Notes: generated from the sequence alone by a model not told the origin. 64,000 nucleotides of DNA from Chryseobacterium sp. 18061 (GCA_902706205.1 CACSKA010000009.1:62001-126000); one strand, 5' to 3'. Counted from the first letter of the stretch, positions 26,366 to 35,972 are shown. Made by a program: numbers and translations.

Positions 26366-27364
26366 ATGGTTTATCAGGCAAATCCGGCACGCTATCAGGC
26401 AATGGAATATCACCGCTGTGGCCGAAGCGGACTGAAGTTACCGGCGATTTCGCTGGGCTTATGGCATAACTTTGGCGATGAAACATTGCTGGAAACCAGC
26501 CGTCAGTTGCTGCGTCATGCGTTCGATCTCGGGATTACCCATTTTGACCTCGCCAATAACTACGGCCCACCACCGGGATCTGCCGAAAGCAATTTCGGCC
26601 GCATTCTGCGGGAAGATTTCCTTCCCTGGCGTGATGAGCTGATTATTTCCAGTAAAGCCGGTTACACCATGTGGGATGGCCCGTATGGCGACTGGGGTTC
26701 GCGCAAATACCTGATTTCAAGCCTCGACCAGAGCCTGAAACGCATGGGTCTGGAATATGTCGATATTTTCTATCATCACCGTCCTGACCCGGAAACGCCG
26801 CTGGAAGAAACCATGCGCGCACTGGACCATGTGGTGCGCCAGGGTAAAGCACTATACGTAGGTCTTTCCAATTACCCGGCAGACCGCGCCCGTGAAGCGT
26901 TTGCAATTTTGCAGGATCTCGGTACGCCGTGTCTTATTCACCAGCCTAAATATTCAATGTTAGAACGTTGGGTGGAAGACGGCCTGACGGATCTGCTTGA
27001 AGAACAGGGCGTCGGCTCGATTGCCTTTTCCCCGCTGGCGGGCGGGCTGCTGACGGACCGCTACCTGAACGGCATTCCGGCGGATTCACGCGCCGCCAGC
27101 GGGAGCAAGTTCCTGAGCGCGGATAGCATTACCGAAGAGAACGTCGCTAAGGCGCGCAAGCTGAATGAAATCGCGCAGCAGCGTGGGCAGAAATTGTCGC
27201 AGATGGCGCTGGCCTGGGTGCTGCGTGATGACAAAATCACGTCGGTGCTGATTGGTGCCAGCAAGACGGCGCAGCTTGATGATGCAGTGGGTATGCTCAA
27301 TAACCGCCAGTTTTCGGCGCAGGAAACTGCAGCAATCGATGCCATTTTGAAAGGAACAAAATAA
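26366..27364 (+). CDS. Aldo/keto reductase, YghZ-like
   Basis: An NADPH-dependent aldo/keto reductase of the L-glyceraldehyde 3-phosphate reductase (YghZ/GpR) group. The tetrad is Asp61, Tyr66, Lys97 and His137, in FDLANNYGPPPG, SSKAGY and IFYHHR; the C-terminal SVLIGAS binds the cofactor phosphate. The Met at 26366 has GGAGG six bases before it. At 332 residues it is a little shorter than E. coli YghZ (346), lacking the extreme C-terminal tail. It is divergent from ipdC and shares the intergenic region with its TyrR site. A link to removal of indole acetaldehyde is possible but unproven. Confidence 0.88.
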   Translation: MVYQANPARYQAMEYHRCGRSGLKLPAISLGLWHNFGDETLLETSRQLLRHAFDLGITHFDLANNYGPPPGSAESNFGRILREDFLPWRDELIISSKAGYTMWDGPYGDWGSRKYLISSLDQSLKRMGLEYVDIFYHHRPDPETPLEETMRALDHVVRQGKALYVGLSNYPADRAREAFAILQDLGTPCLIHQPKYSMLERWVEDGLTDLLEEQGVGSIAFSPLAGGLLTDRYLNGIPADSRAASGSKFLSADSITEENVAKARKLNEIAQQRGQKLSQMALAWVLRDDKITSVLIGASKTAQLDDAVGMLNNRQFSAQETAAIDAILKGTK

Positions 27365-27488
27365 CACCACCTTTAGCAATTAGTGCTGTGACCTGGGATT
27401 TAGGAGTTGCTCCAATGCTGCGGGGTTGTAACACCTCGTAAGATTGCGTTAACAGGCCCACTAAGGCCCCGGACGTAAGGAGAGATTC

Positions 27489-27842
27489 ATGTTCAGGTCA
27501 CTGATTCTGGCTGCAGTTTTACTGGCGAGCGCCCCGATAGTGGCGAATGCAGGCGAACTCACCCTGATCCCATCGGTAAAATTACAAATTGGCGATCAGG
27601 ATCATTATGGTAATTACTGGGACGGCGGCCACTGGCGCGACCGCGACTACTGGCACCGTAATTACGAGTGGCGTGACGCGCGCTGGCGCCATCATGATAA
27701 CGGCCGGCATCGCGGTTGGGACAAACGTAACGCCTACGAGCGCGGCTACCGTGAAGGCTGGCACGACAGGAATGACCATCGTGGCGGTTGGGGTCGCGGC
27801 CCGGGCCGTGGCGGTCATGGACACGGCGGGCATCACCATTAA
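27489..27842 (+). CDS. ypeC: Periplasmic DUF2502 protein YpeC
   Basis: A 117-residue secreted protein: signal peptide MFRSLILAAVLLASAPIVANA, then a short region beginning GELTLIPSVKLQIGD and a long Trp/Arg/His/Gly-rich part (GNYWDGGHWRDRDYWHRNYE). The tail GHGHGGHHH could bind metal ions. It is the E. coli YpeC orthologue (DUF2502), and lies next to mntH as in E. coli. Function unknown. Ribosome site TAAGGAGA is strong. Confidence 0.93.
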   Translation: MFRSLILAAVLLASAPIVANAGELTLIPSVKLQIGDQDHYGNYWDGGHWRDRDYWHRNYEWRDARWRHHDNGRHRGWDKRNAYERGYREGWHDRNDHRGGWGRGPGRGGHGHGGHHH

Positions 27843-27872
27843 AAAAAGCAGCCTGAGAAGGCTGCTTTTTTA
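27841..27872. terminator. Bidirectional terminator between ypeC and mntH
   Basis: AAAAAGCAGCC and GGCTGCTTTTTT around a GAGAA-type loop, starting directly at the ypeC stop; it serves both convergent genes. Confidence 0.85.
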
Positions 27873-27889
27873 TTGTCTTCAACGCGGAA

Positions 27890-29128
27890 TTACAGGTCGA
27901 GCAGCGTGCCTATCAGCAGCCAGCCATTCAACGCTACCACCAGCGCCACAATCACCCAACCAATCCGTTTTACCCAGAGCGTGTTGACCAGATCGCCCAT
28001 CAGTTTCGCATCACTGGTAAATCGCAGTAGCGGCACCAGCGCCAGGGCGATACCGAAGCTCAGCAGCACCTGGCTCATCACCAGGATACGCGTTGGATCC
28101 AGCCCCAGAAAGATGACCACAAACGACGGCAGCATAGTGACTGCACGGCGGACCCACAGAGGAATGTGGAAGCGAATAAAGCCTTGCATGACGACCTGTC
28201 CGGCCAGGGTACCGACCACGGTGGATGACAGCCCAGCGGCAATCAAACTCAGACCGAAGATAGTCGCTGCCGCGTGGCTGAGCAGTGGTTCGAGCGTCAG
28301 GTACGCCTGATCCAAATCGGTAATGCCGGTGTGACCGCGGAAGTGAAACGCCGCCGCGGCCGTGGCCATCATCGCCAGATTCACAAACCCGGCAATAGTC
28401 ATGGCAATCGCCACATCCCATCGCGTCGCGCTGTAGCGCTCCTGCCGCGAACCGCCGTGCAGGTGCTGCGTTAGCGAAGAATGCAGGTAAATTACGTGCG
28501 GCATGATAGTTGCACCCAGCACGCCTGCCGCGAGAAACACCGCTTCAGACGTTGGTAACGATGGGATAATCATCCCTTTCGCCAGTGGTGCCAGCGCGGG
28601 CTGCGAGAAAATCAGCTCGACAATGTACGCGGCCGCCACAAACAGCAGCAGCCCGCCGATGACTTTTTCCAGCGGTTTTTGGCCACGCCGTTGCAGCATC
28701 AAAATCAGGAAGGTCGCAATCCCGGTCAGGACCGCCCCTTGGAATAACGAGATACCGAGGATCAGCTTGAAACCAATCGCCGCACCAATGAATTCCGCCA
28801 GATCGGTTGCCATGGCGATAATTTCCGCCTGCACCCAGTAGAACCACACCAGCGGACGCGGATAGTGGTCACGAATTTGTTCGGCCAGGTTTTTACCGGT
28901 GGCAATCCCGAGTTTGGCTGACAGCACCTGAATCAACATCGCCATCAGGTTTGCCCACACCACCACCCACAGCAGCTGATAGCCGTAGCTGGCCCCAGCC
29001 TGAATGTTGGTGGCGAAGTTACCCGGATCGATATAGCCGATGGCAGCAATGAACGCAGGCCCCATTAATGCAAACCGCATCTTGCGTGCTGCGCGACTGC
29101 TGCTACTCTCAACGCGACTGTTTGTCAT
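27890..29128 (-). CDS. mntH: NRAMP manganese importer MntH
   Basis: A proton-coupled Mn2+ (and Fe2+) importer in the inner membrane. Eleven spans; the metal-binding motif DPGNFATN in helix 1 and MPHVIYLHS in helix 6 are intact. Length 412 equals the E. coli protein. The promoter carries an MntR palindrome and a Fur box (separate entries), so it should be repressed by Mn2+ and by Fe2+. It is divergent from nupC. Confidence 0.97.
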   Translation of the reverse strand: MTNSRVESSSSRAARKMRFALMGPAFIAAIGYIDPGNFATNIQAGASYGYQLLWVVVWANLMAMLIQVLSAKLGIATGKNLAEQIRDHYPRPLVWFYWVQAEIIAMATDLAEFIGAAIGFKLILGISLFQGAVLTGIATFLILMLQRRGQKPLEKVIGGLLLFVAAAYIVELIFSQPALAPLAKGMIIPSLPTSEAVFLAAGVLGATIMPHVIYLHSSLTQHLHGGSRQERYSATRWDVAIAMTIAGFVNLAMMATAAAAFHFRGHTGITDLDQAYLTLEPLLSHAAATIFGLSLIAAGLSSTVVGTLAGQVVMQGFIRFHIPLWVRRAVTMLPSFVVIFLGLDPTRILVMSQVLLSFGIALALVPLLRFTSDAKLMGDLVNTLWVKRIGWVIVALVVALNGWLLIGTLLDL

Positions 29129-29140
29129 TTTCTGCCTCAG

Positions 29141-29162
29141 AAATATAGCCTTTGCTATGTTT
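29141..29162. promoter_or_regulatory. MntR operator of mntH
   Basis: A 22-base palindrome 12 bases ahead of the mntH ATG: on the minus strand AAACATAGC-AAAG-GCTATATTT. It is one base from the E. coli MntR site. Confidence 0.85.
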
Positions 29163-29173
29163 CATGCTATCAA

Positions 29174-29192
29174 AATGAGAATGATTATCAAG
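29174..29192. promoter_or_regulatory. Fur box of mntH
   Basis: On the minus strand TTGATAATCATTCTCATT fits the 19-base Fur consensus (GATAATGATAATCATTATC) in most positions. It lies just upstream of the MntR site, as in E. coli. Confidence 0.75.
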
Positions 29193-29370
29193 TTCATTTG
29201 AAAAGGTGATAATAATTTCTTTGATAGACAGGAACGATAGCCGGGGAACAAATATCAGCCATGTTATCGAGTAGAGTAACGTCAGGATGATTCAATCGTC
29301 AGATTAGTACATTAACTCAACTTTTAACACCTTTACATAACATAACAATTTTGTATGGTTGATCACCTTT

Positions 29371-29386
29371 TTTGAGTTTGCTCACA
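29371..29386 (+). promoter_or_regulatory. Possible CRP site upstream of nupC
   Basis: TTTGA-6-TCACA has one perfect CRP half (TCACA) and one poor half. nupC in E. coli is activated by CRP and repressed by CytR. The site is weak by eye. The remainder of the 353-base mntH-nupC gap has only the promoters. Confidence 0.35.
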
Positions 29387-29481
29387 GGATTAACCGATAG
29401 TGAGGTCTAGATCTCGTTTTCTTTTAGCTTGTTGCATAGAATGTGCACGGAAATTTAACCTGCCTCATATTTGGAGCAAAT

Positions 29482-30684
29482 ATGGACCGCGTTCTACACT
29501 TTGTCCTCGCGCTTGCTGTGGTTGCGATTTTGGCTTTGCTGGTCAGCCACGATCGTAAAAAGATTCGCATTCGCTATGTTATTCAATTGCTTGTCATTGA
29601 AGTTCTGTTAGCCTGGTTCTTCCTGAACTCTAATGTCGGCCTGGGATTTGTGAAAGGATTCTCCGAGATGTTCGAAAAACTTCTCGGATTCGCTAATGAA
29701 GGGACAAATTTCGTCTTCGGTAAAATGAACGATGAAGGCCTCGCATTCTTCTTCCTGAAAGTGCTTTGCCCGATTGTATTCATTTCTGCACTGATTGGTA
29801 TTTTGCAGCACATCCGTATTCTACCGATTGTTATTCGCGCTATCGGTACCGTGCTGTCTAAAGTCAACGGTATGGGTAAACTGGAGTCATTCAACGCGGT
29901 TAGCTCCCTGATCCTCGGTCAGTCCGAAAACTTTATCGCTTATAAAGACATTCTCGGCAAGATGTCACGCAACCGTATGTACACCATGGCGGCGACCGCA
30001 ATGTCTACCGTTTCGATGTCCATCGTCGGCGCGTACATGACCATGCTCGATCCGAAATTTGTGGTTGCAGCACTGGTGCTGAACATGTTCAGTACTTTCA
30101 TCGTTCTGTCGCTCATCAACCCATATCAGGTTGATAAGAGTGAAGAGAACCTGCAGATGTCTAATCTGCACGAAGGTCAAAGCTTCTTCGAAATGCTGGG
30201 CGAGTACATTCTGGCTGGCTTCAAAGTAGCGATCATCGTTTCCGCTATGCTGATTGGCTTTATCGCACTGATTGCTGCACTTAATGCGCTGTTCTTCACC
30301 GTGACCAGCTGGTTCGGCCACGGTATCTCCTTCCAGGGCATTCTGGGCTATATCTTCTGGCCTGTTGCGTGGGTGATGGGTGTTCCTGCTCATGAAGCTC
30401 TGCAAGTCGGCAGCATCATGGCGACCAAAATGGTGTCTAACGAATTCGTTGCAATGATGGATCTGCAGAAAATTGCCAGCACGCTCTCTCCGCGCGCGGA
30501 AGGCATCCTGTCCATCTTCCTGGTTTCCTTCGCCAACTTCTCTTCCATCGGCATCATCGCCGGTGCGATTAAAGGCCTGAACGAAGAACAAGGGAACGTA
30601 GTTTCACGCTTCGGCCTGAAACTGGTTTACGGTTCTACGCTGGTGAGCGTGCTGTCCGCATCCATCGCCGCACTGGTTCTGTAA
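29482..30684 (+). CDS. nupC: Nucleoside:proton symporter NupC
   Basis: Concentrative nucleoside transporter that imports pyrimidine nucleosides and adenosine with protons. It has three N-terminal membrane segments, then the gate and core domains with GQSENFIAYK and VANEFVAMM-like VSNEFVAMM segments, which hold the nucleoside. The Met at 29482 has TTTGGAGCAAAT ahead and gives 400 residues, the same as E. coli; the frame runs 13 codons further upstream. Ends at a terminator shared with pdeA. Confidence 0.97.
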   Translation: MDRVLHFVLALAVVAILALLVSHDRKKIRIRYVIQLLVIEVLLAWFFLNSNVGLGFVKGFSEMFEKLLGFANEGTNFVFGKMNDEGLAFFFLKVLCPIVFISALIGILQHIRILPIVIRAIGTVLSKVNGMGKLESFNAVSSLILGQSENFIAYKDILGKMSRNRMYTMAATAMSTVSMSIVGAYMTMLDPKFVVAALVLNMFSTFIVLSLINPYQVDKSEENLQMSNLHEGQSFFEMLGEYILAGFKVAIIVSAMLIGFIALIAALNALFFTVTSWFGHGISFQGILGYIFWPVAWVMGVPAHEALQVGSIMATKMVSNEFVAMMDLQKIASTLSPRAEGILSIFLVSFANFSSIGIIAGAIKGLNEEQGNVVSRFGLKLVYGSTLVSVLSASIAALVL

Positions 30685-30713
30685 GTCAGTCAATACGTTG
30701 TCAGATGTCGTCA

Positions 30714-30742
30714 ACAAGCCGGGTTTATCCCGGCTTTTTTTA
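30714..30742. terminator. Terminator between nupC and pdeA
   Basis: AAGCCGGG-TTTAT-CCCGGCTT followed by TTTTT; it closes nupC and sits at the end of the convergent pdeA. Confidence 0.8.
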
Positions 30743-32920
30743 TGCCCGCAGTTCCGCAAGTGGACGGGGTTTCCCAATGAAATACCCCTGCAGATAATCG
30801 ACACCCATTGAGTACAGCAGCGTTTGTTGCTCAGCGGTTTCAACATATTCCGCCACCAGAGTCAGTTTTTTCACGCGCGCCAGGTCACAGATAGATTTGA
30901 CGATCATCTCATCCATCGGGTCGGTAAGAATGTCACGCACGAAACAACCATCAATCTTAACGATATCGGCTTCCAGCTGCTTTAAACGTTCGTAGTTCGC
31001 ATAGCCAGTACCGAAATCATCTATCGCTATCAGGCAGCCATACTCCCGCAGACGCTGGATGTTCAGCATACTGGCTCCCGAACTGGACAGTAGTTGCTGT
31101 TCGGTGATTTCAATAGTGACCAATTCCGGGGCAACGTCGTACTGCTTAAACAGCGCGAGAATTTTATTGGCTATCTCCTTTTGCATCAGCGTGAACGGCA
31201 TCAGGTTGACGGAGAAACGCTCGCCCGGCAGCTCCTTCATCGCTTTGAACAGCGTCTCTACCACCAGCAAATCAAAACGCTTGCTGAGGTTGAACTGCGC
31301 AATAACTGGGATGAACTGATCGGGGGTAATGATTTGCCCATTGCAGGTCATTCGCGCCAGAATTTCGTGATAGCAGTCGCCGGACTGGCTAACAATCGGC
31401 TGCGCATAGAGCGTTAAACCGCCTTCAGCCAGCGCTTTCTTCACGCGGTTCAGCTGCATCACGCGTTCCGTGGTGTTGTCAGAGACCGTCGCAAGGCTAT
31501 TATCGAGTGCCAGCACCCGCCGCGCGGCGCAGGCCTGCTCTGATAACCAGCTCAATTGGCCGAGCGTGTGGTGCAAGGCTTCCCCCTCCCCTTCAATCAC
31601 ACCCCAGGCTGCGCCAAACTCCAGATCCAACGCATCGCCCTGCCATTTAAACGCCTGGCTGTTGAGGAAATCGACGATATACGCGAGCCTCGCGGCGGTT
31701 TCTGATCCGTGCAGGACCAGCAGCAGTTCACTCCCCGGCAGCTGGAAAAGCCGTTCTTCCCGACCCAGCAGCGGCTGCAAACTCCGGGTGAGCATCCGCT
31801 TACAATGCACACGCATCATCATCCCGTAGTGGCGGCTTAAGAACTCCAGATTATCCATCCGCAGGCAGCATACGCTGGCCTGAGGATGATTCTCCAGATA
31901 GCTTTCAAACGCGCGTAGATTTGGCAGTCCGGTCAGCGGATCCTGCCACGCCTGGTTGTGCCATTTGCGGCGGAGGGCATTGCTGCGGGTCTGTAATTGC
32001 GACATGTGGAGCATGCATATGGTGAATGAGATAAGCACTGACATCACAAATGACAGCGCATATTCAGTGTTCACGCCCTGCAAGAAGTTGTCGTTATAGC
32101 CCACCAGGAAAAAAGCACTGATGCCCCACAGTAAGCAGATCAGCGGATAGTTAAAGCGGTTAATGACGAGGAAGAACAGGATGAAAATAACCGGCACCAG
32201 ATAGCCAGCGATATATTCCGACTCAAATGGCGCGCAGAGAATCAGCAGAAATGCAGTCAGCGCCACCAGCCAGTTCACCGTAAACAGCCACTGCTGGCGG
32301 CCCAAGGCAGGCCGGATGTTGCGCAGCCAGAACTTTCGCGCGTACTGCGGGTTGATGAGCATCCGCAGCGGGTAATAAAACAGCATGGTGAAAATGAGCC
32401 CGGCGCAAACCAGGCTCTGAATATCGACGAGGCTGTAGATAACCGAAGAGGAAACAAAATAACCGGAAACCGATATCGGGAAGTCCAGCCACAGTCCCGC
32501 CAGATACATCGATCCTTTTAGCATCAGCGGCGCAAAAAAACAGCCCCAGAAAATACGTTGCCCCAAGTAACGGTTAGGTAGCCCGAAGCGCCAGCGCTTA
32601 CCTATCAGAATGCGCAAAATGCCACAGGAAAGTATCGGGGCAAACAGCTGACAGAACACCAGCACCAGGTTCTGCCCAAAGGGCAACGGCATAAACCAAG
32701 TATTTGTTACGGTAAATGCCAGAACCAACGGCAGCACCGCGTGGCGACCAAACAGCAGCAGAATTGACAGAATGACGCACAGCGGTAGCCAGGCAAGGTA
32801 AATAGCGTTGCCATCAATTACGGTTTGCGGCGCCAGAAAACGGGCCACGGGAATGGTGAAAATACTTAAGATCAGCGCCAGCAAAAATTTTTTGGCAGAA
32901 GTGTTATTTTTCAACATCAT
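30740..32920 (-). CDS. pdeA: Cyclic di-GMP phosphodiesterase PdeA (YfeA)
   Basis: An N-terminal membrane sensor (MASE1-like, about eight spans, residues 1-300), a degenerate GGDEF domain (LPGSELL in place of GGDEF, so no cyclase activity expected), and an EAL domain. The EAL signature reads EILAR, as in E. coli PdeA, and the other catalytic residues are present: SVNLMPFT, EITEQQLL, DDFGTGYANYERL, KIDG and AEYVET. It should hydrolyse c-di-GMP. Start chosen at the first of two Met codons (MMLKNNTS) aligned with the E. coli start; the frame reaches 32995 with only a TTG. The ribosome site is poor. Confidence 0.9.
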   Translation of the reverse strand: MMLKNNTSAKKFLLALILSIFTIPVARFLAPQTVIDGNAIYLAWLPLCVILSILLLFGRHAVLPLVLAFTVTNTWFMPLPFGQNLVLVFCQLFAPILSCGILRILIGKRWRFGLPNRYLGQRIFWGCFFAPLMLKGSMYLAGLWLDFPISVSGYFVSSSVIYSLVDIQSLVCAGLIFTMLFYYPLRMLINPQYARKFWLRNIRPALGRQQWLFTVNWLVALTAFLLILCAPFESEYIAGYLVPVIFILFFLVINRFNYPLICLLWGISAFFLVGYNDNFLQGVNTEYALSFVMSVLISFTICMLHMSQLQTRSNALRRKWHNQAWQDPLTGLPNLRAFESYLENHPQASVCCLRMDNLEFLSRHYGMMMRVHCKRMLTRSLQPLLGREERLFQLPGSELLLVLHGSETAARLAYIVDFLNSQAFKWQGDALDLEFGAAWGVIEGEGEALHHTLGQLSWLSEQACAARRVLALDNSLATVSDNTTERVMQLNRVKKALAEGGLTLYAQPIVSQSGDCYHEILARMTCNGQIITPDQFIPVIAQFNLSKRFDLLVVETLFKAMKELPGERFSVNLMPFTLMQKEIANKILALFKQYDVAPELVTIEITEQQLLSSSGASMLNIQRLREYGCLIAIDDFGTGYANYERLKQLEADIVKIDGCFVRDILTDPMDEMIVKSICDLARVKKLTLVAEYVETAEQQTLLYSMGVDYLQGYFIGKPRPLAELRA

Positions 32921-33096
32921 ATTGGTTGGGGAGGATTCCGGCTGGGCGCATAACTGCAACAGGGAAATATTATGTTTATTAATTGAGCGAAGCAAGTTCC
33001 CGACGCAAGAAAAGTCCCATTATTTGTATGGAGTTTCACATCCGGATACCTTTTAACATCAGCGGGTCGCTTTTTTACTATCTCACGGACGCAGAA

Positions 33097-33126
33097 AGCA
33101 AAAACCCCCGCCGAGGCGAGGGTTTG
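33097..33126 (-). terminator. Terminator of the tRNA-Ala unit
   Basis: On the minus strand ACCCTCGCCTCGGCGGGGGT followed by TTTTGC; it lies six bases past the CCA of the second tRNA-Ala. Confidence 0.75.
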
Positions 33127-33131
33127 AATTT

Positions 33132-33207
<76 letters not shown>

Positions 33208-33249
33208 ACAATTTTTACTTCACGTTCCAAATCTGTTGGGTGCAGGATT

Positions 33250-33325
<76 letters not shown>

Positions 33326-33357
33326 GTAACGTAAAGCGTGTCGTGTTGACGGGCGGC

Positions 33358-33386
33358 ATAATATGAATTCCCTTGTCAGGTGTCAA
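33358..33386 (-). promoter_or_regulatory. Sigma-70 promoter of the tRNA-Ala pair
   Basis: On the minus strand TTGACA, a 17-base spacer and TATTAT, followed by a GC-rich GCCGCCCG discriminator. This is the form of a strong, stringently controlled stable-RNA promoter. Confidence 0.88.
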
Positions 33387-33544
33387 CGGCAAAATGTTCA
33401 CCTCTAACTCAATCGATGAAAAAGCATGCAACTAAATGACATTGCGTACGTTCTCGCAATCAGGAGTTAAACGCGTCACGTTTTCACGTAAAAGGATGCT
33501 ATAACATGAACCTTTAATTCCCACACAGGCACTCAGGAAATAGC

Positions 33545-33907
33545 ATGCTCAAGGAACGAATGACGCCGGAGGAACTTGCCCATCTAACCGGTTATAGCCG
33601 ACAAACAATCAATAAATGGGTACGTAAAGAAGGATGGCAAACATCGCCTCGTCCGGGTGTTCAGGGCGGCAAAGCACGTCTCGTGCACGTCAGTGATGAA
33701 GTCCGTGAATTCATACTCAGCGCCCAGCACGCCGCTGATTTCTCAGCCGGAGCACATTTTTCTGCAGAAGACGGATTTGATTCCCTTCTGCTCTCGCTCG
33801 CAAAAGAAATGTCAGACCACGAGCAAAAAGAACTGACCAGCCTGCTGCTGCGCGAAGGCATCACCGGTCTGCTTCTCCGCCTGGGTATCCGTACGCAAGG
33901 ACAGTGA
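33545..33907 (+). CDS. yfeC: DNA-binding protein YfeC (DUF1323)
   Basis: A 120-residue protein with an N-terminal helix-turn-helix, TPEELAHLTGYSRQTINKWVR, and PGVQGGKARLVHV after it, the DUF1323 signature. The C-terminal part ends in a hydrophobic LLLREGITGLLLRLGI motif shared with the next gene. Orthologue of E. coli YfeC, a putative regulator without known targets. Its TGA overlaps the ATG of yfeD by one base. Confidence 0.93.
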   Translation: MLKERMTPEELAHLTGYSRQTINKWVRKEGWQTSPRPGVQGGKARLVHVSDEVREFILSAQHAADFSAGAHFSAEDGFDSLLLSLAKEMSDHEQKELTSLLLREGITGLLLRLGIRTQGQ

Positions 33908-34302
33908 TGAATATACTTCACAGCAAAATGACCACGCAGGAGCTGACGAACTGTGTGGGTGTGGCCAAACAGACAATCAATCGTTGGATCCGGGAACAAA
34001 ACTGGGTAACGGAGTCGATACCTGGCGTGAAGGGTGGCAGAGCGCGTCTGATTCATATCACGCCAGAGGTCAGAGATTTTCTCGCCACTACGCCAAAACT
34101 GCGTCACCTCAAGCTTTCCTTGCAGGCAGCCGAACCCAATTATATCTACCACACGCAGGACAACGATCCAGTCTGGCGGAAAATTCAGGATGTATTAGTA
34201 ATGATGGAGCCTGATGAGAAACAGCGTTTACAGACGCTGCTGGTTCGGGAAGGGTTAAGCGGTTTTCTACGACGACTGAGCATCGCGGACGAAAGCGCAT
34301 AA
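33907..34302 (+). CDS. yfeD: DNA-binding protein YfeD (DUF1323)
   Basis: A paralogue of YfeC: HTH TTQELTNCVGVAKQTINRWIR, then PGVKGGRARLIHI, then LLVREGLSGFLRRLSI at the end. The tandem pair arose by duplication and is conserved in E. coli. A GTG one codon upstream is possible, but ATG at 33907 gives the usual ATGA-type coupling with yfeC. Function unknown. It faces gltX with a shared terminator. Confidence 0.92.
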   Translation: MNILHSKMTTQELTNCVGVAKQTINRWIREQNWVTESIPGVKGGRARLIHITPEVRDFLATTPKLRHLKLSLQAAEPNYIYHTQDNDPVWRKIQDVLVMMEPDEKQRLQTLLVREGLSGFLRRLSIADESA

Positions 34303-34335
34303 AGAAACGGCAGGCCTGAGCCTGCCGTTTCTTAT
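34303..34335. terminator. Bidirectional terminator between yfeD and gltX
   Basis: AAGAAACGGCAGGC and GCCTGCCGTTTCTT around CTGA; a 14-bp perfect stem between convergent genes. Confidence 0.88.
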
Positions 34336-34344
34336 TCGAGCCTG

Positions 34345-35760
34345 TTACTGCTGGCTTTCACGCTCAGTAATAAACGCCAGCGCTTTGTTGATACGCGCTA
34401 CGCTACGGCTCTTACCAATCGCATGAACGGTGACATCCAGGCCCGGAGACTGACCGGCGCCGGTGACGGCCACACGCAGTGGCATCCCAACTTTACCCAT
34501 GCCCACTTCCAGCTCATCAGCGGTTGCCTGAATCGCGTGATGTACGTTTTCTGCGGTCCACTCAGTGATGGCTTCCAGTTTATCACGCACCACTTCCAGC
34601 GGCTGACGTGCCACCGGACGCAGGTGTTTCTTCGCCGCATCAGCATCGAACGCATCAAACTCTTCATAGAAGTAATGGCAGCTCGCCGCCATCTCTTTCA
34701 GCGTTTTACAACGTTCGCCCAGCAGGGTCACCAGCTCAGACAGCTGCGGGCCATTGCGGGTATCGATGTTTTCCTGTTCGATGTGCCACTGCAGATGAGT
34801 CGCAACATATTCCGGTGCCATCGAATTAATGTAATGGTGGTTCAACCACTGCAGTTTTTCGGTATTGAATGCACTGGCAGATTTGCTTACTGCACCCAGA
34901 GAGAACAGTTTGATCATCTCTTCACGGGTGAAGATTTCCTGATCGCCACTGGACCAGCCCAGGCGCACCAGGTAGTTCAGCAGTGCTTCCGGCAAATAAC
35001 CGTCATCGCGATACTGCATTACGCTCACCGCACCGTGACGCTTGGAAAGCTTTTTGCCGTCGTCGCCGTTAATCATCGACACGTGTGCGTATACGGGTAC
35101 CGGCGCGTTCAGCGCTTTCAGAATGTTAATCTGACGCGGGGTATTGTTGATATGATCTTCGCCACGGATAACGTGGGTGATCTCCATATCCCAGTCATCA
35201 ACCACAACGCAGAAGTTGTAAGTCGGGGAACCGTCGGTGCGTCGGATTATCAGGTCATCCAGCTCCTGGTTGCTGAATTCAATTGGGCCACGAATTTGGT
35301 CGTCAAAAATAACGGAACCGTCCTGCGGGTTAGCAAAACGCACCACGCATGGCTCATCATCAGCATGATGCTCATGACCGTGGCGGCAGCGACCGTCGTA
35401 ACGTGGTTTCTCGCCATTGGCCATTTGTTCTTCGCGCAGGGCCTCCAGGCGCTCTTTCGAGCAATAGCATTTATATGCAGAGCCCGCGACCAGCATCTCA
35501 TCAATGGCCGCATTATAGCGATCGAAACGTTTGGTCTGGAAATACGGGCCTTCGTCCCACTCCAGGCTCAGCCAGTTCATGCCATCCATAATTGCTTCGA
35601 TGGCTTCCGGCGTAGAACGCTCGAGATCGGTGTCTTCAATGCGCAGCACGAACTCACCGCCGTGGTTGCGAGCAAAAAGCCAGGAGTAAAGAGCAGTACG
35701 CGCACCGCCGACGTGCAGATAGCCTGTCGGGCTTGGCGCGAAGCGAGTTTTGATTTTCAT
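34345..35760 (-). CDS. gltX: Glutamyl-tRNA synthetase
   Basis: Class I synthetase that attaches glutamate to tRNA-Glu. The HIGH-type motif is in APSPTGYLHVGGART at residues 7-21, the KMSKS-type motif is KLSKRHG near 237, and a Cys/His zinc knot (CYCSKE...CRHGHEH) sits at about 98-127. Length 471 is that of E. coli. A 461-codon frame runs antisense through almost the whole gene and is an artefact of codon bias. Confidence 0.98.
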   Translation of the reverse strand: MKIKTRFAPSPTGYLHVGGARTALYSWLFARNHGGEFVLRIEDTDLERSTPEAIEAIMDGMNWLSLEWDEGPYFQTKRFDRYNAAIDEMLVAGSAYKCYCSKERLEALREEQMANGEKPRYDGRCRHGHEHHADDEPCVVRFANPQDGSVIFDDQIRGPIEFSNQELDDLIIRRTDGSPTYNFCVVVDDWDMEITHVIRGEDHINNTPRQINILKALNAPVPVYAHVSMINGDDGKKLSKRHGAVSVMQYRDDGYLPEALLNYLVRLGWSSGDQEIFTREEMIKLFSLGAVSKSASAFNTEKLQWLNHHYINSMAPEYVATHLQWHIEQENIDTRNGPQLSELVTLLGERCKTLKEMAASCHYFYEEFDAFDADAAKKHLRPVARQPLEVVRDKLEAITEWTAENVHHAIQATADELEVGMGKVGMPLRVAVTGAGQSPGLDVTVHAIGKSRSVARINKALAFITERESQQ

Positions 35761-35972
35761 GAAATGGCCTTACGTTTAGGACGTTGCCGACAGCCGGCGG
35801 ATCCTTAATAAAAATATTCGCAATATTCTATCACTCCCACCTGAATCCTCAACGTTCATCCCTTTGAATCGCTGCGCTTAGCTGATTTTGTTTATAAATC
35901 ATGCGCTGCGGAACGATTTGCGATCGTTTTGTTTAATTTTACGACGAACAAACAAAATCTTTGGAAAAGGCG

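Noticed and set aside
34423..35808. 461-codon frame antisense to gltX
   Set aside because: gltX is certain; the antisense frame reflects codon bias and shows no domain.
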